Below are positions 14,001 to 28,500 of a DNA stretch of 64,000 nucleotides, one piece after another. Under the pieces are notes generated by a model. That model searched no databases. It saw only the letters and a list, made by a program, of their open reading frames with translations, and had not been told where the DNA came from. The translations under genes were made by a program, and so were the position numbers. This DNA comes from Megalonaias nervosa (lineage: Eukaryota; Mollusca; Bivalvia; Unionida; Unionidae). How positions within the stretch are numbered: the first letter of the stretch is position 1; the number at the start of each line of letters is the position of its first letter. The stretch covers positions 62,001 to 126,000 of the forward strand of contig JAECUM010001794.1 of NCBI GenBank assembly GCA_016617855.1. The letters run 5' to 3'.

Positions 14001-14520
14001 AGACCTAGACTTGTCATAAGCCATTCTCATCCATGGCAAAATATTAAAAAAATACTTCCAAACAGACCACCTCTTAGGGGTCAGTGATTTTTATTCAACC
14101 TTTAGGTAATTTCCAGAAGCTCCCCTTGATCAGGCGCATTAACTCATCTTAGTCACTACACCCTTTCTTTTGTACATGACGAATCCTTTTAAAACAGTTT
14201 ATTATCATGTCTTCATTTAAATTTGGAAAGCATTATGTTGTAATCTTCCAAGCAGAAGAAACAGTGAAGTTTCCTCCTGCATGGAAAATCTTATCTAGAA
14301 CAAGTCCAAGTATATGAGCATGACAAACACCCAAATCCTCCACAATTTACTCTCTGCAAATGCAAAACAACTGCTGTGGATACACTTGTTTCTCCGAGTG
14401 AAAATAAGAAAGAACTGGAAACACCTACTCCCCTTCTATAAATGAGTGACTGTAACTCATGCCCCTTTACTGATTCTGCACTAATTTTTGTCTTAACCCT
14501 TTGGCATATTCAGTCATTGA

Positions 14521-14587
<67 letters not shown>

Positions 14588-17500
14588 CACATACATATAT
14601 CATATATACATATATATCATAAAAGCAGACATTCCAAACTTGTTCCCCCTTGTATGATTGTTAATAGCCATTTTTGCACAAGTTTACACTGACTTTTGAT
14701 GCCAATACTTCTGGTGTGTCAAGCAATGAATAAGCTACAGTTAGTTCTGATTGGTGGTTATTGTTTTACTGGGGACTTGAAAAAAAAAACAACCCACCAA
14801 TTAGAATTGACTGTAACTGTATGACACCTGAAGCATAACTCACATGTTCAATACAAGTAGACAAATTGCAAAGCAGTAGTGAAACTTCATGTGGTTATTA
14901 AATGATCAATAAAGGACTTAAATCAATTATGGGGAACAATGCTGGAATGTCTTCTTTGTGTTATAGATTTTATCAGTGGATGAGCATACCGACAGGATAA
15001 ACTAATCAGCATGAACTTTTGAGTTAGTGTTTGCTAATTTGTAGAAGGCGAGTGGGTACTGTCAAGTCTTTCTTGCAGTCATAAATAAATGCATGTGCCT
15101 GCTATGACTGTCTCAGACTTAATTCTCAATTTAAAGAATGAAAGCGCAAACAACTAATAATTATTCACAAATGTTTGAAGATTAAAGTCACTTGTATAGG
15201 GTAAATATTATTTTGTATTGATTCTTCACCTCTTGTATCAATGTGAATATTGATATGGCAAAATATTGATACTGATATGGAAAAACATTGATTTCAATAT
15301 GGAAAAAATACTGATACATTAAATAATCATTTCACCCTTAGTCATTGGGAGGTGTAGACTTTATTTGTGATAACTGGGCATCTGAATTCAAGAAAATGAA
15401 AAATAAAAATAAAAAAGAGCGACAAAGGCCACTTAACAAATTCACACAAAACATCCCAATAATACAATCCAGATAACCGATATCCTAGTGTATCTTTGGA
15501 ATCATCTGGACTTACTTGTCTTGCTGAGGAATCTGTTATCATGTAAAAGTCTGTGTCCATGTCCGTTTGTGAGCCCTCAGTGCTGATGCTGGACTTTTTT
15601 ACATGTTCCAGTCTGCTTCTGCTCCGCCTTATACTGACATTATCCACCCTAGAGAAATGGAAGTATTTATTTCAAATAAAAATATTCACATATAAAGCTT
15701 CATCTTGTTGATCCAGTATAAATAGTAACAATGAACCAATGGCCATTGTGAGCTACTGGTACAGTATATAGTACCCTGTAGCAACCATGCTTATGTAGAA
15801 TTTCATGACTAAATTGTGGAAGCCTCCATTGTTATGCATTGGTGTAATTACACGTTACATCAAAATTATGTCGAGTATAGCATAAATAACAAAGTAGCCT
15901 TGTCATAAATAAAATAATGAAACCCTTTGTCATTTATGAACTTGTAGATGATCAAAAATCTGTTCTGTGTTGGGGGTTGGGGTTTGTGGGTACTAATTTT
16001 AATTATGTAATAATAACCTGCTTATAATACACTGCTTCCATTTCCTGTAATCCTAGTCCCCTGTCCAAGTTAAATATTCCCTGCTCCAATTAGTGTGTAT
16101 GTGCATGCGTGTGGTTTGGATTTTTAATATAGCTTAAACAATTTTTCAGTCATATCGCTAAGATATCTGCAATATGGCAGAATCTAGTGATGTCTAGCAC
16201 TGATGCATCATGCTGCAGACATGTTGCATGATGTCCCATCCAGTCACATTATCCTGACACCAGGCCAACCAGTTCTAACTCTAACCTCTTAATGCTGAAT
16301 GCCTTGTGAGGCAGCTGCAAGTACCAGTCTTTGGTATGACTTAGCTGGGGTTCAAACCTGCAAACTCCTGCATCTGAGGTGGATGCTCTACTTACTTAGG
16401 CCATCCTGATCTTGAATTGGTCACCAATGCAAATGGTGGTAAAAATTGGATCCAAAGGCAATTTGAACTGATAGGAGGAAGTCCTTGTGCAGTCTCCAGT
16501 TTGTTAGAAGCAGGAGATGGAGTGGGTAGTACAAGTAGTCTCCTTATGGGAACTAAGTCTGCAGATACATTCAGAGTTACCTGGAAAGAAAGGTAAGCTG
16601 ACAAGGAGGTGTTGGCCAGAAGACCTGTTATGAGGGTCAGGATTTGGTCCATTCTGTCCAGAGGAACACAAACATCCCAAAGCTGGTGTGAAATTTCATC
16701 CCCACATAAACAAAGTCCAGAGAAGGGCTGAGATCTGACCTTTTAGATTGGGGATAAGACCAAAATGAGCAATGTTATAGTTCATTCAGCTCAGCATCAC
16801 AAATGATATCCAAGACTGTAGCTCAGTGAAGTTTCCTATAAGCCTTTCACAATGTAGCTAAAGTTACCAAATTTGTTTCGAACATGAATAATTTCAACAT
16901 CATTTTTATCAACATACAAAGCAACAACACTCATTCGATATATCTTGAAAAAGTTTGTATATATATAATCAACCATGTTGCCCCTTGAGTTATGAAACAG
17001 TTCCTTTATGATACAGTACAAAGCAGAACAGAATGCACCTCTTTCTTTAATCGCATCAGATTCAACTGGTGGAAGAACATGGGGGATCTAACTATAAAAG
17101 GGAGATCTCAAAACCAATGCCTTAATTAAAGAAAGGACCCAGCTACTGACCATTATGCCAGACCAAACATTTGAAAAGTGGCTTAGGCTGACACCTATGA
17201 GAGCAAACTGAACAGGAACACTCTGTAGGATAGGGCTGTCCACCCCTGTCCTCCTGAAATGGGGCTGTTGCTTTAAATGGGGCTGCATGGCATTAAACTT
17301 TGCTGAGAGAACCTGTGGTCAGTCCAAATGATTTTGCTTCTTGGTCGTTTCAATGGACCAGGAGTGGAAGCGAAGGGCCAGTGTTGCTGGTCGCTAAGAT
17401 ACTGAGAATTCAAAGAGGGGATGGCTCCACCACCACCACATATAGCCTCTGCTTCCACTGAAGCAACCCTCAGAAGGTTTTTTATTACTGCACTCAAGTA

Positions 17501-20500
17501 AAACCTTGGAAGTGTTCAGAGCAACATCCCTGCAGAGGTAGACAAGCTACAATGATAAAGCATCGACAAGGATAACACTTCCAGGATGTTCTTCTTGCTA
17601 CTTCCAACAAACAATGAATGGCAATTGGCAATAATAATTCCCCCCTCAACTGGTTGAATGATGCTGCTGATAAGTGGTCAGCATGTCAGTAGAATGGTAT
17701 CAGTGAGCTAGCCTTTAGTCCTAAATTTTCTGGTGTTTAAACTGGCAGGCAGGCCCAATACTCCATGAAGAAACGCTCTTGATTTGCTTCTGCATCCAAA
17801 GTGGGAGGTTTAATTGGTCAGGAACGAATCATATAGTTTGAGGTTCAGACATATGCATATTTAAGTTAGTTCATTTTTGGAGATGCATGTTTCGAATGAT
17901 TTCATTTTTAAAAAAATTACTTTAAAAATTATTTATGGTGTCCCAACATGTACTATGCCCCAACATATACAGTAAATATGGTAAAAAGAATCCATATCAG
18001 TCTACAGACCAAATGACTAAAGGCAATAAAATAACCAAATAGTAAGATTGCTATTAAAAAGGATAATAAAAGGAATATGATCCAACACTAATTTACATTA
18101 AAAAAACCTGTGAAATATGAAGATCATTACTGTAATAAAACAATAAACAGAATCAATATAAGGCGGCAGACCAAATTAAGCAAGGATATGGATATTTATT
18201 AAATACTGATCAGAGCTGCAAATAAAGTCTCAACAATAATAGTTACACTCCTGCAAGGTAAGAATGTAAATGCAAGACCATACCAAATGTAATCAGAAAC
18301 AAATGCTAAAAGAGAGCTCAATTCGAGCATGAAAAAACTTTGATCAAGGGTAATTCCATCACAATAAAACTAATACACAAAGAGAGAAAATCATGATGTA
18401 AATCTTGACGCGAAGGCAAATTACTCTTCAATGTAAAATTTAAGTAGCCCACAATGGCTGCAACCCAAAAAAGACTGATCGACAGTGTTCATTGGTAAAG
18501 TGTCTATTGGTTGGACTAAGGGCATACTCATTTCCAGAATCTTTTGGTTCACCCTAATGAGAAGACAAGTTCTTGTCATACTGTCAGGGTATTGTCTGCC
18601 TGGGAAAGTACCAGCCACACAATAGCTGCAACAGGTTTGTATTATTGATATTCTTTTATTCCAACCCCCTTTATTTGATTTCATGCAATAGATATAATCA
18701 ACATGATAATACAAAGCAGGTCTTTTCTGAATTGAGAGTAGCAATACGACAAATATTTCTGTAAGTCAGAGATCAAAATATGATTGGCACTTAATTAGGT
18801 TCTCAAAGAAAAGTTGTTGTTGTAGGGTTTAACTAGGCTATACATGGCGGCCAGTATAATTGGTGGAGGAAGAACCCTGGAAAACCCTGGGAAGAACCAC
18901 CGACCCACGAGAAGCTACTGGCAGGCTTTCTCACGTGCCCACGTTAGCCGAGCCTGAGACTCGAACTCATGCAGACAGAGGTGAGATGGCAGTGATCCGT
19001 AACGGTGAGCGCTTTAGACCACTTGGCCACTTGGGGCCCCCTCAAAGAAAAGCTCTGTGACACAGCATTGATGCTTGAGTGACATTTTTAATGTTTGGAT
19101 AAAATAGGGCATATTGCATTAATGAAGATTATACTGAAATCAAATTAAAAGATAAAACTAAACCACGAATTTCACTTTAAGAAACAAATTTCATTGGTAT
19201 TTATTTATTAAAGCATTGCCACCAGTATGCATTAGTGACATTTTCATTGACTGAAATTTCGTTGAATATTGTTATTTACATTGTAATGAGAACTTTGTTT
19301 CAAAAGAATTTGTAACAAAATATATGACTTTTTATTAAAAGTTGCGAAATTCATGATACTGATCCAAATTTCCGGACACTAACCGTTTTTGACAATGAGC
19401 AAGTGATACATCAAGGTTTCCTTTACCAAGTTTGATCATGATTTTCTTTGTGTTCAACAAACAAGGGCCAATTTTTGTTTTTTTTCGTTTGGGGGGGGGG
19501 GTATATTTTCTAGTCAAAAAAATGAAAGGGGATCCACACCTGACCCCACATTATATGTGACTTCGAGAGTTATCTAGGTACATATTATTGAGGGAGTGGT
19601 GTAAATGCCATGTTAAAATTTGTGCTAGAACATAAAAAAAGAAAAGAGCAGAAGACTGAACCTACAAATTATATTCTTTGTCTTGATCCACCTCTATGTG
19701 ACCAGTGGCTGCTGATGGTTGCTTTTGTTTATCCAGTGTCTCATCGAACACAACAAATGGTGCAGAACTTGACGCAGGAATAAATCCTTTGTTACCTGTA
19801 ATGCAAAACGAAAATTTTCAATAACTCATCCAAGAAAATGTGACATACTATTTTTAACAAATACTTGATATTTTATGTTAAATTCTTTTTAAATATCCTT
19901 CACTGTTGGAAGTAATTCATATTATTTAGTTTCATAATCCTGATCTTGGAATAAAGCAATCACACTTTATTATCCCTCTAATATTTCTCCCCCCAAAAGT
20001 GCCTGGAACATTTTAATCTACTCTGTTAAAACATCTTCTAAACTACCTCATGGAAAATCTTGAGACTCTGTAGTTATGTTGTCCTAATAATAACAATCTG
20101 CAAGACGAGTGTCACTAACTCTTACTGCCCTTGGCACCTCTGGAAATGTGTCAAAAGTCTTAAGGGTAAGGTTCTCGAAAGATTAATGAGCAAGAAACCA
20201 ATCTTTGTAGCTCAAAACACCTGACAAGCTTGGAAAGATGAGGCCCCGAACCAACCAATGGCTGGGCCTTTTGAAAAAGTGAGTGTGTTGGAATGGGATG
20301 CCCTTTAGTTCTTAATAGCAGAAACTGAGCATTCTTTCTTCAAATAGGAACAGAAGAAAATCAGCCAAAGTACTCACAGAGGGACAACTCTGGTCAACAA
20401 GTTTCCTATTCCACTAGTTATGGAAGATTCTCCACTTGGTGTCATGAACTTTGGATGTGGAGTGTCTCCTGGTCTAAACAATGCACTTGGCAACTTTGTT

Positions 20501-23500
20501 CTAATACTATCCTGGCAGAATGATCACCAAGCATGATGGTGGAGAATCGGTGGGTTGCTATGCTGCAGCAGAAGGTTCTTCCTCTGAGGCAATGTTCTGG
20601 GCGGTCTATGAACATATCAAGGAGATTGCTAAACCACTATCACTGGGACCACAAAGTGGCTATCAAAATGAGTTGAGCAGTGGAGATGCTGACTTTATGG
20701 AGCCCTTGTGGAATCAACCTGAATGGTGGGAAGGTGTAAGCAAGCATAAGATCCCACTTCAGATTAAACATATCCACTGCCAAGGCTCTCTCATCCAGGA
20801 CTACGGAAATGTAAAGTGAAAGCTTGTTGTTTAACTTTGTTGCAAACAAGTCCATTAAAGGTCCTCCACACAGTCTGAACTGGGAATCTGCTACAGATTC
20901 TGTTAGGACTACCTTGAATCTCCTGGGCAGACTGAGCACAAAAATATTCTTCAAGCCAGGAGTATGACAAACTTGGATGGTAATACCTTCCAAGGTTGCC
21001 CAGAAAAGGAGGTTCCAAACATCCATGTAAACAGAAGGAGTATGTGTGCCTCCTTACCACCTGAAGTATGCTACCACCAATGTGTTTTCAGAAACGACCA
21101 TCACACAGCGACTTGTTGCTTGGTTTATGTACTGTTTCAGGGCTAAAATTACCACCCTCATTTCCAAATCATTTATATGGAGGGCAGATTCTTTCTGGGA
21201 TCATGAACCCTGAAAAACATACCCTTCTGACTCGAAGTGAGTGCATTAACTCAAATATAACATGTCTGTAAACAGATAGGAGTTGGGTTCTGGTGCATGC
21301 ATTGCGACTCCAGTCTGAAACCAGTCCCGATTTGCCCACCATCATAAGTGGTGATGAATTTTGGAACCTTGAGAAATGAGATGACAGGGGATCCATGCGC
21401 AGTTTGCAGTCTGAAACCAGTCCTGATTTGCCCACCAACTTAAGTGGTGGTGAATTTTGGATCCTTGAGAAACATGAGATATCAAGGGATTCCTGTGCCG
21501 TTTCCAGTTAACCAGGAGAAACTGGGGCAGGAGGGCAGTGCAAGTGCAGGCTCCCCATGGAAGGTCTGCCATGAAGTTTAAGGACCCCAGACGGGATAGA
21601 TATAGGTAGGCTCATAGTGTCTTTGGCTCTCAGTTCCTCCAAAATCATGAGGAAATTCAACCCCACATGTCATCCTCAGATGGAACTAGCTCCAGTTTCT
21701 CAAGGTTTGGCACAAGACTCAGCTTGGTCACTATGGATCAGTAGCAAGACAGATCTTTTCCAAGGGACTATAAGCTGCCACTGTGAATCAACCAACAAAA
21801 TACCCTAGAAGGATCCCCACTGACCTTAGGTGGTCAGTGACTACCCTGATAACTTTGGCAAGGGTGCTGGGTGCAGAGGCTTGGCCAAGCAGCAGAGCAC
21901 TAAACTTGAAAACCTCCTGCTTGAGACAAAACTAGAGGTACTTTCTATGTGGAGGAAAATATGTGTCATGAAGCTACAAATCCTGGAGTATGATGAAGAC
22001 CACCCAGCTGCCAGGCTTTTAGACATTCCTGACTGAAAGGTTCCTCAGGAAGAAACTTGTTTATGACAGAAAGGTTGTTACTCAGCTGAAACTGTCCTCC
22101 TTTTTTTGATACCAGGTAATCTAGGAGTAGAAGACCAGCAAATGCTCATTAACACCCTCTCTACTGCCCTAATGTAGAAGAGAGTGCACCTCTTCCCTTA
22201 AGGTGCACCTGATATAGTTACGACTTTATGGTCTTAAACTAACTAACAGAAAGAAGCAAAGCCAACAAGTTTTGCGAAACTTCCCAAATAATTAATTCTC
22301 TACATTATAAATGAATTCGTTAAAAAGCAGACTTCAAGAGAATTTTGATCAAATTGAGAATTGATGAGTTCTAATTTCTGATTTATTTTTAATCCCGTAA
22401 AAGTAAACATTATCACAAAGGAAAATACCAAATTACAGGTGACAATTTACCAACTTGTGCACAGAAAATGCCATTTTGCCAGCACTCAATGAGACTGTAA
22501 GAACAGGAAATAATGTAATACAGGTGATGCTCGAATTACACCATTCAATTTAGGCTCTTTCATTTTAATGCCATTTATAATGAAGAAATAAAAATTAAAT
22601 TTGTGCGAATATGCTAGTTTTTAGGATAGTGTTGGCATCATGTGCTGTGACTCATGCGCAGCTTACTTATTTAATTTGTTTGAAAATTATGCATAACTTA
22701 TCATTACTTGAAAACTTTGAGGAATAATTTGTCCAAAAACTTCTTAATTTGAAAGTATCCTACGGGAGAATTACTTTTAATTATGCTGCTACTTCAGGAA
22801 TGTATCAATGACATAAATCAAGCGTCATCTCTACATGGAGTTGTCAAGTACACTGGACACTGGCGAACTGGGTATAATACTGCACCAAACATTCTGAAAA
22901 TGAAAACCACAACAATGTATGCTGCCTATAAATTACTGTTGACCCAAAACAAGTACGCTGCCTACAAACAACTATCAATACTTAACCTTTTAAGATCTTC
23001 ATCCAGTCTGACATTAAGATCTTGTGGGAAAATAACCAAGAATTAAGATTTCTTAAGTTTTATTCTGTATGTAGTTATTGTTATGTATCTAAATCTTAAA
23101 CTATGCAACAGAAAGAAGTGAAACTAACAAGTTTAGTAAAATTAAGAAATAATATATTTCTCTAAGTTACAAAGTGAAATTTTTCTTGACACAGTATTGT
23201 GAATTAAATGCCAAATAATCCTAAAAGTCCTATCACAAGTCCAAAAGTATACAATGTTCCGAATGAATCCCAATACTCTTAAATGTACTTATGTACCAAT
23301 ACTCTTGAATATCCTGATGTACCACAATGATACAATCTAGAATGTCTTTAATGATTTGTCAATAATCCCAAAAAGTCAATGAGCATTTTATAAATAAAAT
23401 GAATTTAAATATTTCCTCTCAAATTATATCTGAATGCAACTGCAAACTCCAGATTCCAAAAGACTGATATAAACAGGAATGAATAATTGTTTACCAAACC

Positions 23501-25427
23501 TCTGTGTATACAAATACCCACTTAACCTATAAGTAATAGATTGTTCTGGAAAAATAAAATTCCACAAGCTCTTGAACTCAAATTCTAGTTTACTGCTCTT
23601 GTTTACTACTTAAATCATAATAAAAGTCATGTAGGCAAAACTCCATTCATAACCCTCAATCACAATCGTGAAAAAGACATTTGTATCAGTTTCAGTTCAA
23701 TTTTGAAAACATCTGTTTTCCTGGACAAAAAGCACTACATTTTCTAAAAAGAAAGGGCAAACTGACACAACTTGTATGCATAAATGCCAATTATTAATAC
23801 CATTTATCTCAATGTTGAAAATTATTGGAATCTGTCCTATATAACATAAATTAGTGAATATAACATGCAGTTTATCCAAGTTTTTCCATACCAAGCACCA
23901 CCTCCACCCACCCCGGTGGGGTATATATGTCCACATATTATACAATTTGACTTTTACTTGTATTACCACATTGTAATAATATTTTAAAAGACTCATTTTC
24001 TGTATCAAACAATACACCAAGTTCAAAATAATAAATTAGTCTAATATTGATTATACAGTTATGTTTTACATTTCAGCAGCAATTTTTAAAGTTTAAAGAC
24101 AATATAATAAGAAGACAAGATCAGCATAATAAAATCAGCATCTTGACTTTAATAACTTACTAATTTATGAAGAATGGCAATGTTGCTGTGTTTACTAAAT
24201 CTTAAACCGCCATAGATGGGTCTCATTCGCTGTCATAGACAGATTCAGAGCTACTGTAGACAAGTTGACTTTCGGAAGAATTTCACATTTCTGGAATCTA
24301 TTCAATAGTAGCTGGTGTTATTATTGTTGATTGTAAAATCAGAAGGTGTACTGTTCATGCGATCTGGTGCTTATTTACGGGTAGGTGACTATTTTATTGA
24401 TTTTGAATTACCAGTAATGGATAGGCACAGCTTTGATCCTGCATTTAACAAAGACAGCACTTGGCGTCATTGTGAAATGTTTGAGATGGCTCAAGGTGAG
24501 GAAACTAATTATGAATTTACCCAATTTGGTTAAAACAACTCTGCTGCAGTTCAATGGTAAACAGAAAGGATGATTCACCATACCCTAGTATTTTATATTA
24601 AGTTTATAATGAAAAGAAGCCAACACAGATTTCAGTCATTTATTATTCTTGATGAAACCCTATCAGTTATACACATCCACAGGGGATCTAATCTGTAATC
24701 ATAATTGATTCAAATGGGCATGGATGTCTGCAGGGTAAATAGTATACACAGCAATAACTTGCTTTAATAATACTTTCTGTAACCCACGCTAACAAAAAGA
24801 TTGCCATTTGTACTCAGATTTAAAGTATTTGCAAATAATGATTTTTATTTGTGATAACTGTCATATAAATTACCTGGATGTAATACGATCTTGGTTATTG
24901 TGCATCTTACACAGTGTCATGCATGAATTGCAGGTGCCTTCAAGCAATTGGTTGATATTTCCCTCTCCTACATTTGTGATTTTGTTGGATCCAGTTTTCA
25001 GTCTAATAACATATTCAAGCCTTCAAGTACAACCGAACACGATTCATTTCATATAATTCACGCCAATGAACAAAGTGTCATATATCAATGAACCATGTGT
25101 CATGTGTTATTTAACATAAATGATACACACTACAATATGGATGCATATGCTACATATAGAGTTCATGGACGGCCAACATGGGTATGTGAGTAAGCTTGCC
25201 AGTAGCTTCTCGTGGTTCTTTCCGGGGTTTTCCCGGGTTCTTCCTCTACCATTAATACTGGCCGCCATGTATAGCCTATCTTGTGCTGAAAACTGGCGTT
25301 AAACCCTACAACAGCAACAGCAACAGAGTTCATGGATATGTTTTTTTTCTTTAGTAAATTGCTCATGATGAAAAAAAAGAGGAATAAATGATAACAATAC
25401 AAGGTTAGTTTCTTTCATTTTGTTATC

Positions 25428-25502
<75 letters not shown>

Positions 25503-28500
25503 TCCATGTGGGGATGGTGTGGGGTGAAATTCGCTTTGAAAACAACAACTTTTCATCCATTTTTCCTTCCAAAAGGAAGGTGGAAAGATAGAAAACAAGT
25601 TGTTTGCTCTGTGGCCAAGTATGGTACTAATCTGATGATCATAAATGACAGAAATTATATTGATATCAATGGAATTCCTGCAGAAAACTTCCTTAATGAA
25701 AAAAAAAAATCAGTGAAAATGCTAATTTGTGTAGTCCAAATGGATGACTCAGTGGAAATAACCAGGTCCACTACATATAAAATTAATCATTGTATCCAAT
25801 ATTTCATCCCATAAACATTATAAAAATAGGGTTTCTACTATGGAAATTGTAATGATCTATTTAAGACAATTATATTTTGAGGTTGCCATTTTCTACAATA
25901 ACAGTGGTGAAGCAAAAGAATAAAATATTTTTATACAGTATAAACAGTATTTTATCATTATTTTAAATATGACATGAAGCATTTTTGCCAAATATTTTGA
26001 TCCAAAAAGGACATTGAGAGAGAGAGTGGTAGAGAAACTGATGCTCAAAACAGGATATAATATTAACCCTTCCGAATACCAAACCAATTCAGGTGTGAAC
26101 ATGAAGTTTGAAATGTAATGATAATGCAAGCCAATAATACTGGAGCTACTTTCACTGTGATCAGCTACAATGTAAGCACTGACTCAGACAAGTCTTATGA
26201 AAATGGTGGCTCATGTCACAGACAGCCTTATATAGTATTACAGAGAAAATATAAATAACAAACATAGATTTTGATGGCTTGAAAAGAGACCAGTAAAAAC
26301 TAGTGATCTAAGCTGAAACTGTTTAATTTTTTGACAAAAAAAGGTCAAAGGCAGCAGTTCTGACAGCTGCACTCTAACTTCAATGCCACCAACAAAAGGC
26401 TGTTTGATGCAAGCATATTTTAAGTTCTGAACATTATATAAAAGATGTAAAGAGCACCTGATGCACAGGCCACAAAGATATCAATTTTCTTCCTTCCATA
26501 CACAACTACAAATTGACCCAATCAAGAAACAACAATAATGGCAGATTTAACTCAATCATATGTTTTGAGAAAGTTTTGCTGGAAATTATTTTCTTTGGCC
26601 TGAATTTTGTACAGCATAAAGATATTAATTTTTCCATAAGAAAGATAGGGTAAAGATGGTTTGATTTGGTTTGGGATTTACAGGACAGCAACACAAGTAG
26701 ATTATTTAGTGCCGAGGCAAATGGAAGAAACTGCTTTGCCCAGGACATCTCTAGTCCTCCAGGAGGGTAAAGATGGTATCCAAAATCTCCACCATGTGAA
26801 ATTAAGTAAGTAGAGATGAAATGGTTTTGTTTCGAAGCAGCAAAACAAGTAACTCTTTAAGGTTGGATGATGAACAAGGAATAACTTGTACCTATTATTG
26901 GGTCCAGAGTGCTACAAGGTTATATATCCTACATTCCGGTGTCGGAGCTAAGTTTGCAAATTCATTATTTTTTTGTGGGCTAACAATATTTGTGAACTTC
27001 ATGGTTTCAACTAAAAATAACTGTACATGCCCAGTAAACAATGATCCTTCAGTGGAAATAATAGAACCCCTTACTCTGATCCACAAATTTAAGCACCAAT
27101 GAAAATGTTATTTTTCACATGATAATCAGTATCAATGAAAATAAATGAACTCACAGTAAGCAACATAATTGTAGTATTTACTCCAAGTGGTGACAGTAGC
27201 GGCAAACTTTATCCTAAATATAAATTTCCAGGAAAGAGTTCTAGCCTAAGAATTGTAAACTCTTCCCAAAGGGAAGTAATCTACATGAACGATGAAAATT
27301 AAGTCCAAATGTGTATGCACAACATTCAAATGAATGACTGAAGTAATAAAAATAATGCTACATGACAAAACAGTAATGTTCACATGATGATATAAACTGT
27401 ATATATCCTCATGAAATGTAATTATTATTAATATTAATATTATTATTATGATTATTATTATTATAATACTACTTCTTGAAGAGGGGCCCCCGAGTGGTCT
27501 AAAGCGCTCACCATTACGGATCACTGCCATCTCACCTCTGTCTGCATGGGTTCAAGTCTCTGGCTCGGTCAATGTGGGTATGTGAGAAAGCTGGCCAGTA
27601 GCTTCTCGTGGATCAGTGGTTCTTTCCAGGGTTTTCCCTGGGTGCTTCCTCCACCATTCATACTGGCCGCCATGTATAGCATATCTTGTGCTGAATAATG
27701 GCGTTAAACCCTACAACAACTTCTTGAAGAAAAGTTTGGGATTAGGTAATTCTGCCCATCTATGCATGACATAAGCATAATGTTGCACAACTACTTGGTT
27801 TGAGATAGTGATCTAATATTTTGGGATATCATTTGAGGTGGTCTGCAGATGTTTCAGAATTTCTATCCATCCCTTAAGACTGAAGCTGGGGTGGGGTGGG
27901 GTGGGGGCACTTTTGCATATATGTGACTGACTATCAAACATCCTTCTAGAACATGAAACTTTACAATTTAGGTGAGGTCTGTAGATATGCACAACAATTT
28001 TGGAATCGTGATCCATCCTCTGGGGTGGAATGTGGGGAGAGGGTTAGGGGATGGTGTACACACATGCATGTATATGCATAATAAGTAGAGGATTTATTGA
28101 TCACTGAGAAAGTGTGACTTAATTCTACTCTGCTGTAGACTTGTAGTCCATAGACTGCTTTGCCTGCCATGTGAAAAATGTCTAAACTGAATAGACCATT
28201 CCATATATCCCAACTACCTTCCTATTGGTGTCAAATACTTATCTTATTAAATCTAGCCTAAAACTACAATGAATTCAAACATTTCCTTCCCTACCTTTGC
28301 TTGATCCAGATACTCCTGTGACATTTTTATCTTCCATGTTTTCCTCCCAACCCATCTGTCTTTCCAAATCCAGCGAAGTATTAAACATTCCCCTCACCAA
28401 CTGCATGGCCTCCCGCGTATTCACTGTGGGAGAGGGTGCTGTCAAGGTCTGAGAATAAAATAATTAGTGTAAATGTACAAATATTGTCTCATCTGCAACA

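Larger units (their letters stand above)
15649..19665 (-). other. Intron G-H, 4.0 kb, with SINE, DIRS and DNA-transposon remnants
   Basis: It holds an old tRNA-like SINE (16.28-16.41 kb), a DIRS fragment (16.4-17.7 kb), a young SINE (18.8-19.0 kb) and part of the TACACCACTCCC family (19.19-19.61 kb). A G-rich tract at 15,970-15,992 and a G10 run near 19,491 are also present. Nothing was recognised at 17.7-18.8 kb. Confidence 0.7.
19796..28294 (-). other. Intron F-G, 8.5 kb, repeat-rich
   Basis: It contains the DIRS remnant (20.2-22.2 kb), dispersed repeats (22.2 and 23.1-23.7 kb), a truncated SINE (25.2 kb), a (GA)n microsatellite (25.4 kb), a full SINE (27.5 kb) and a G-rich tract (27.89 kb). 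23.7-25.1 and 25.5-27.4 kb show no recognised feature. Confidence 0.7.

Noticed and set aside
14442..14692. Ser-Leu/Tyr-Ile repeat proteins
   Set aside because: Produced by the CT/AT microsatellite; the same holds for 25299-25598 over the GA repeat.
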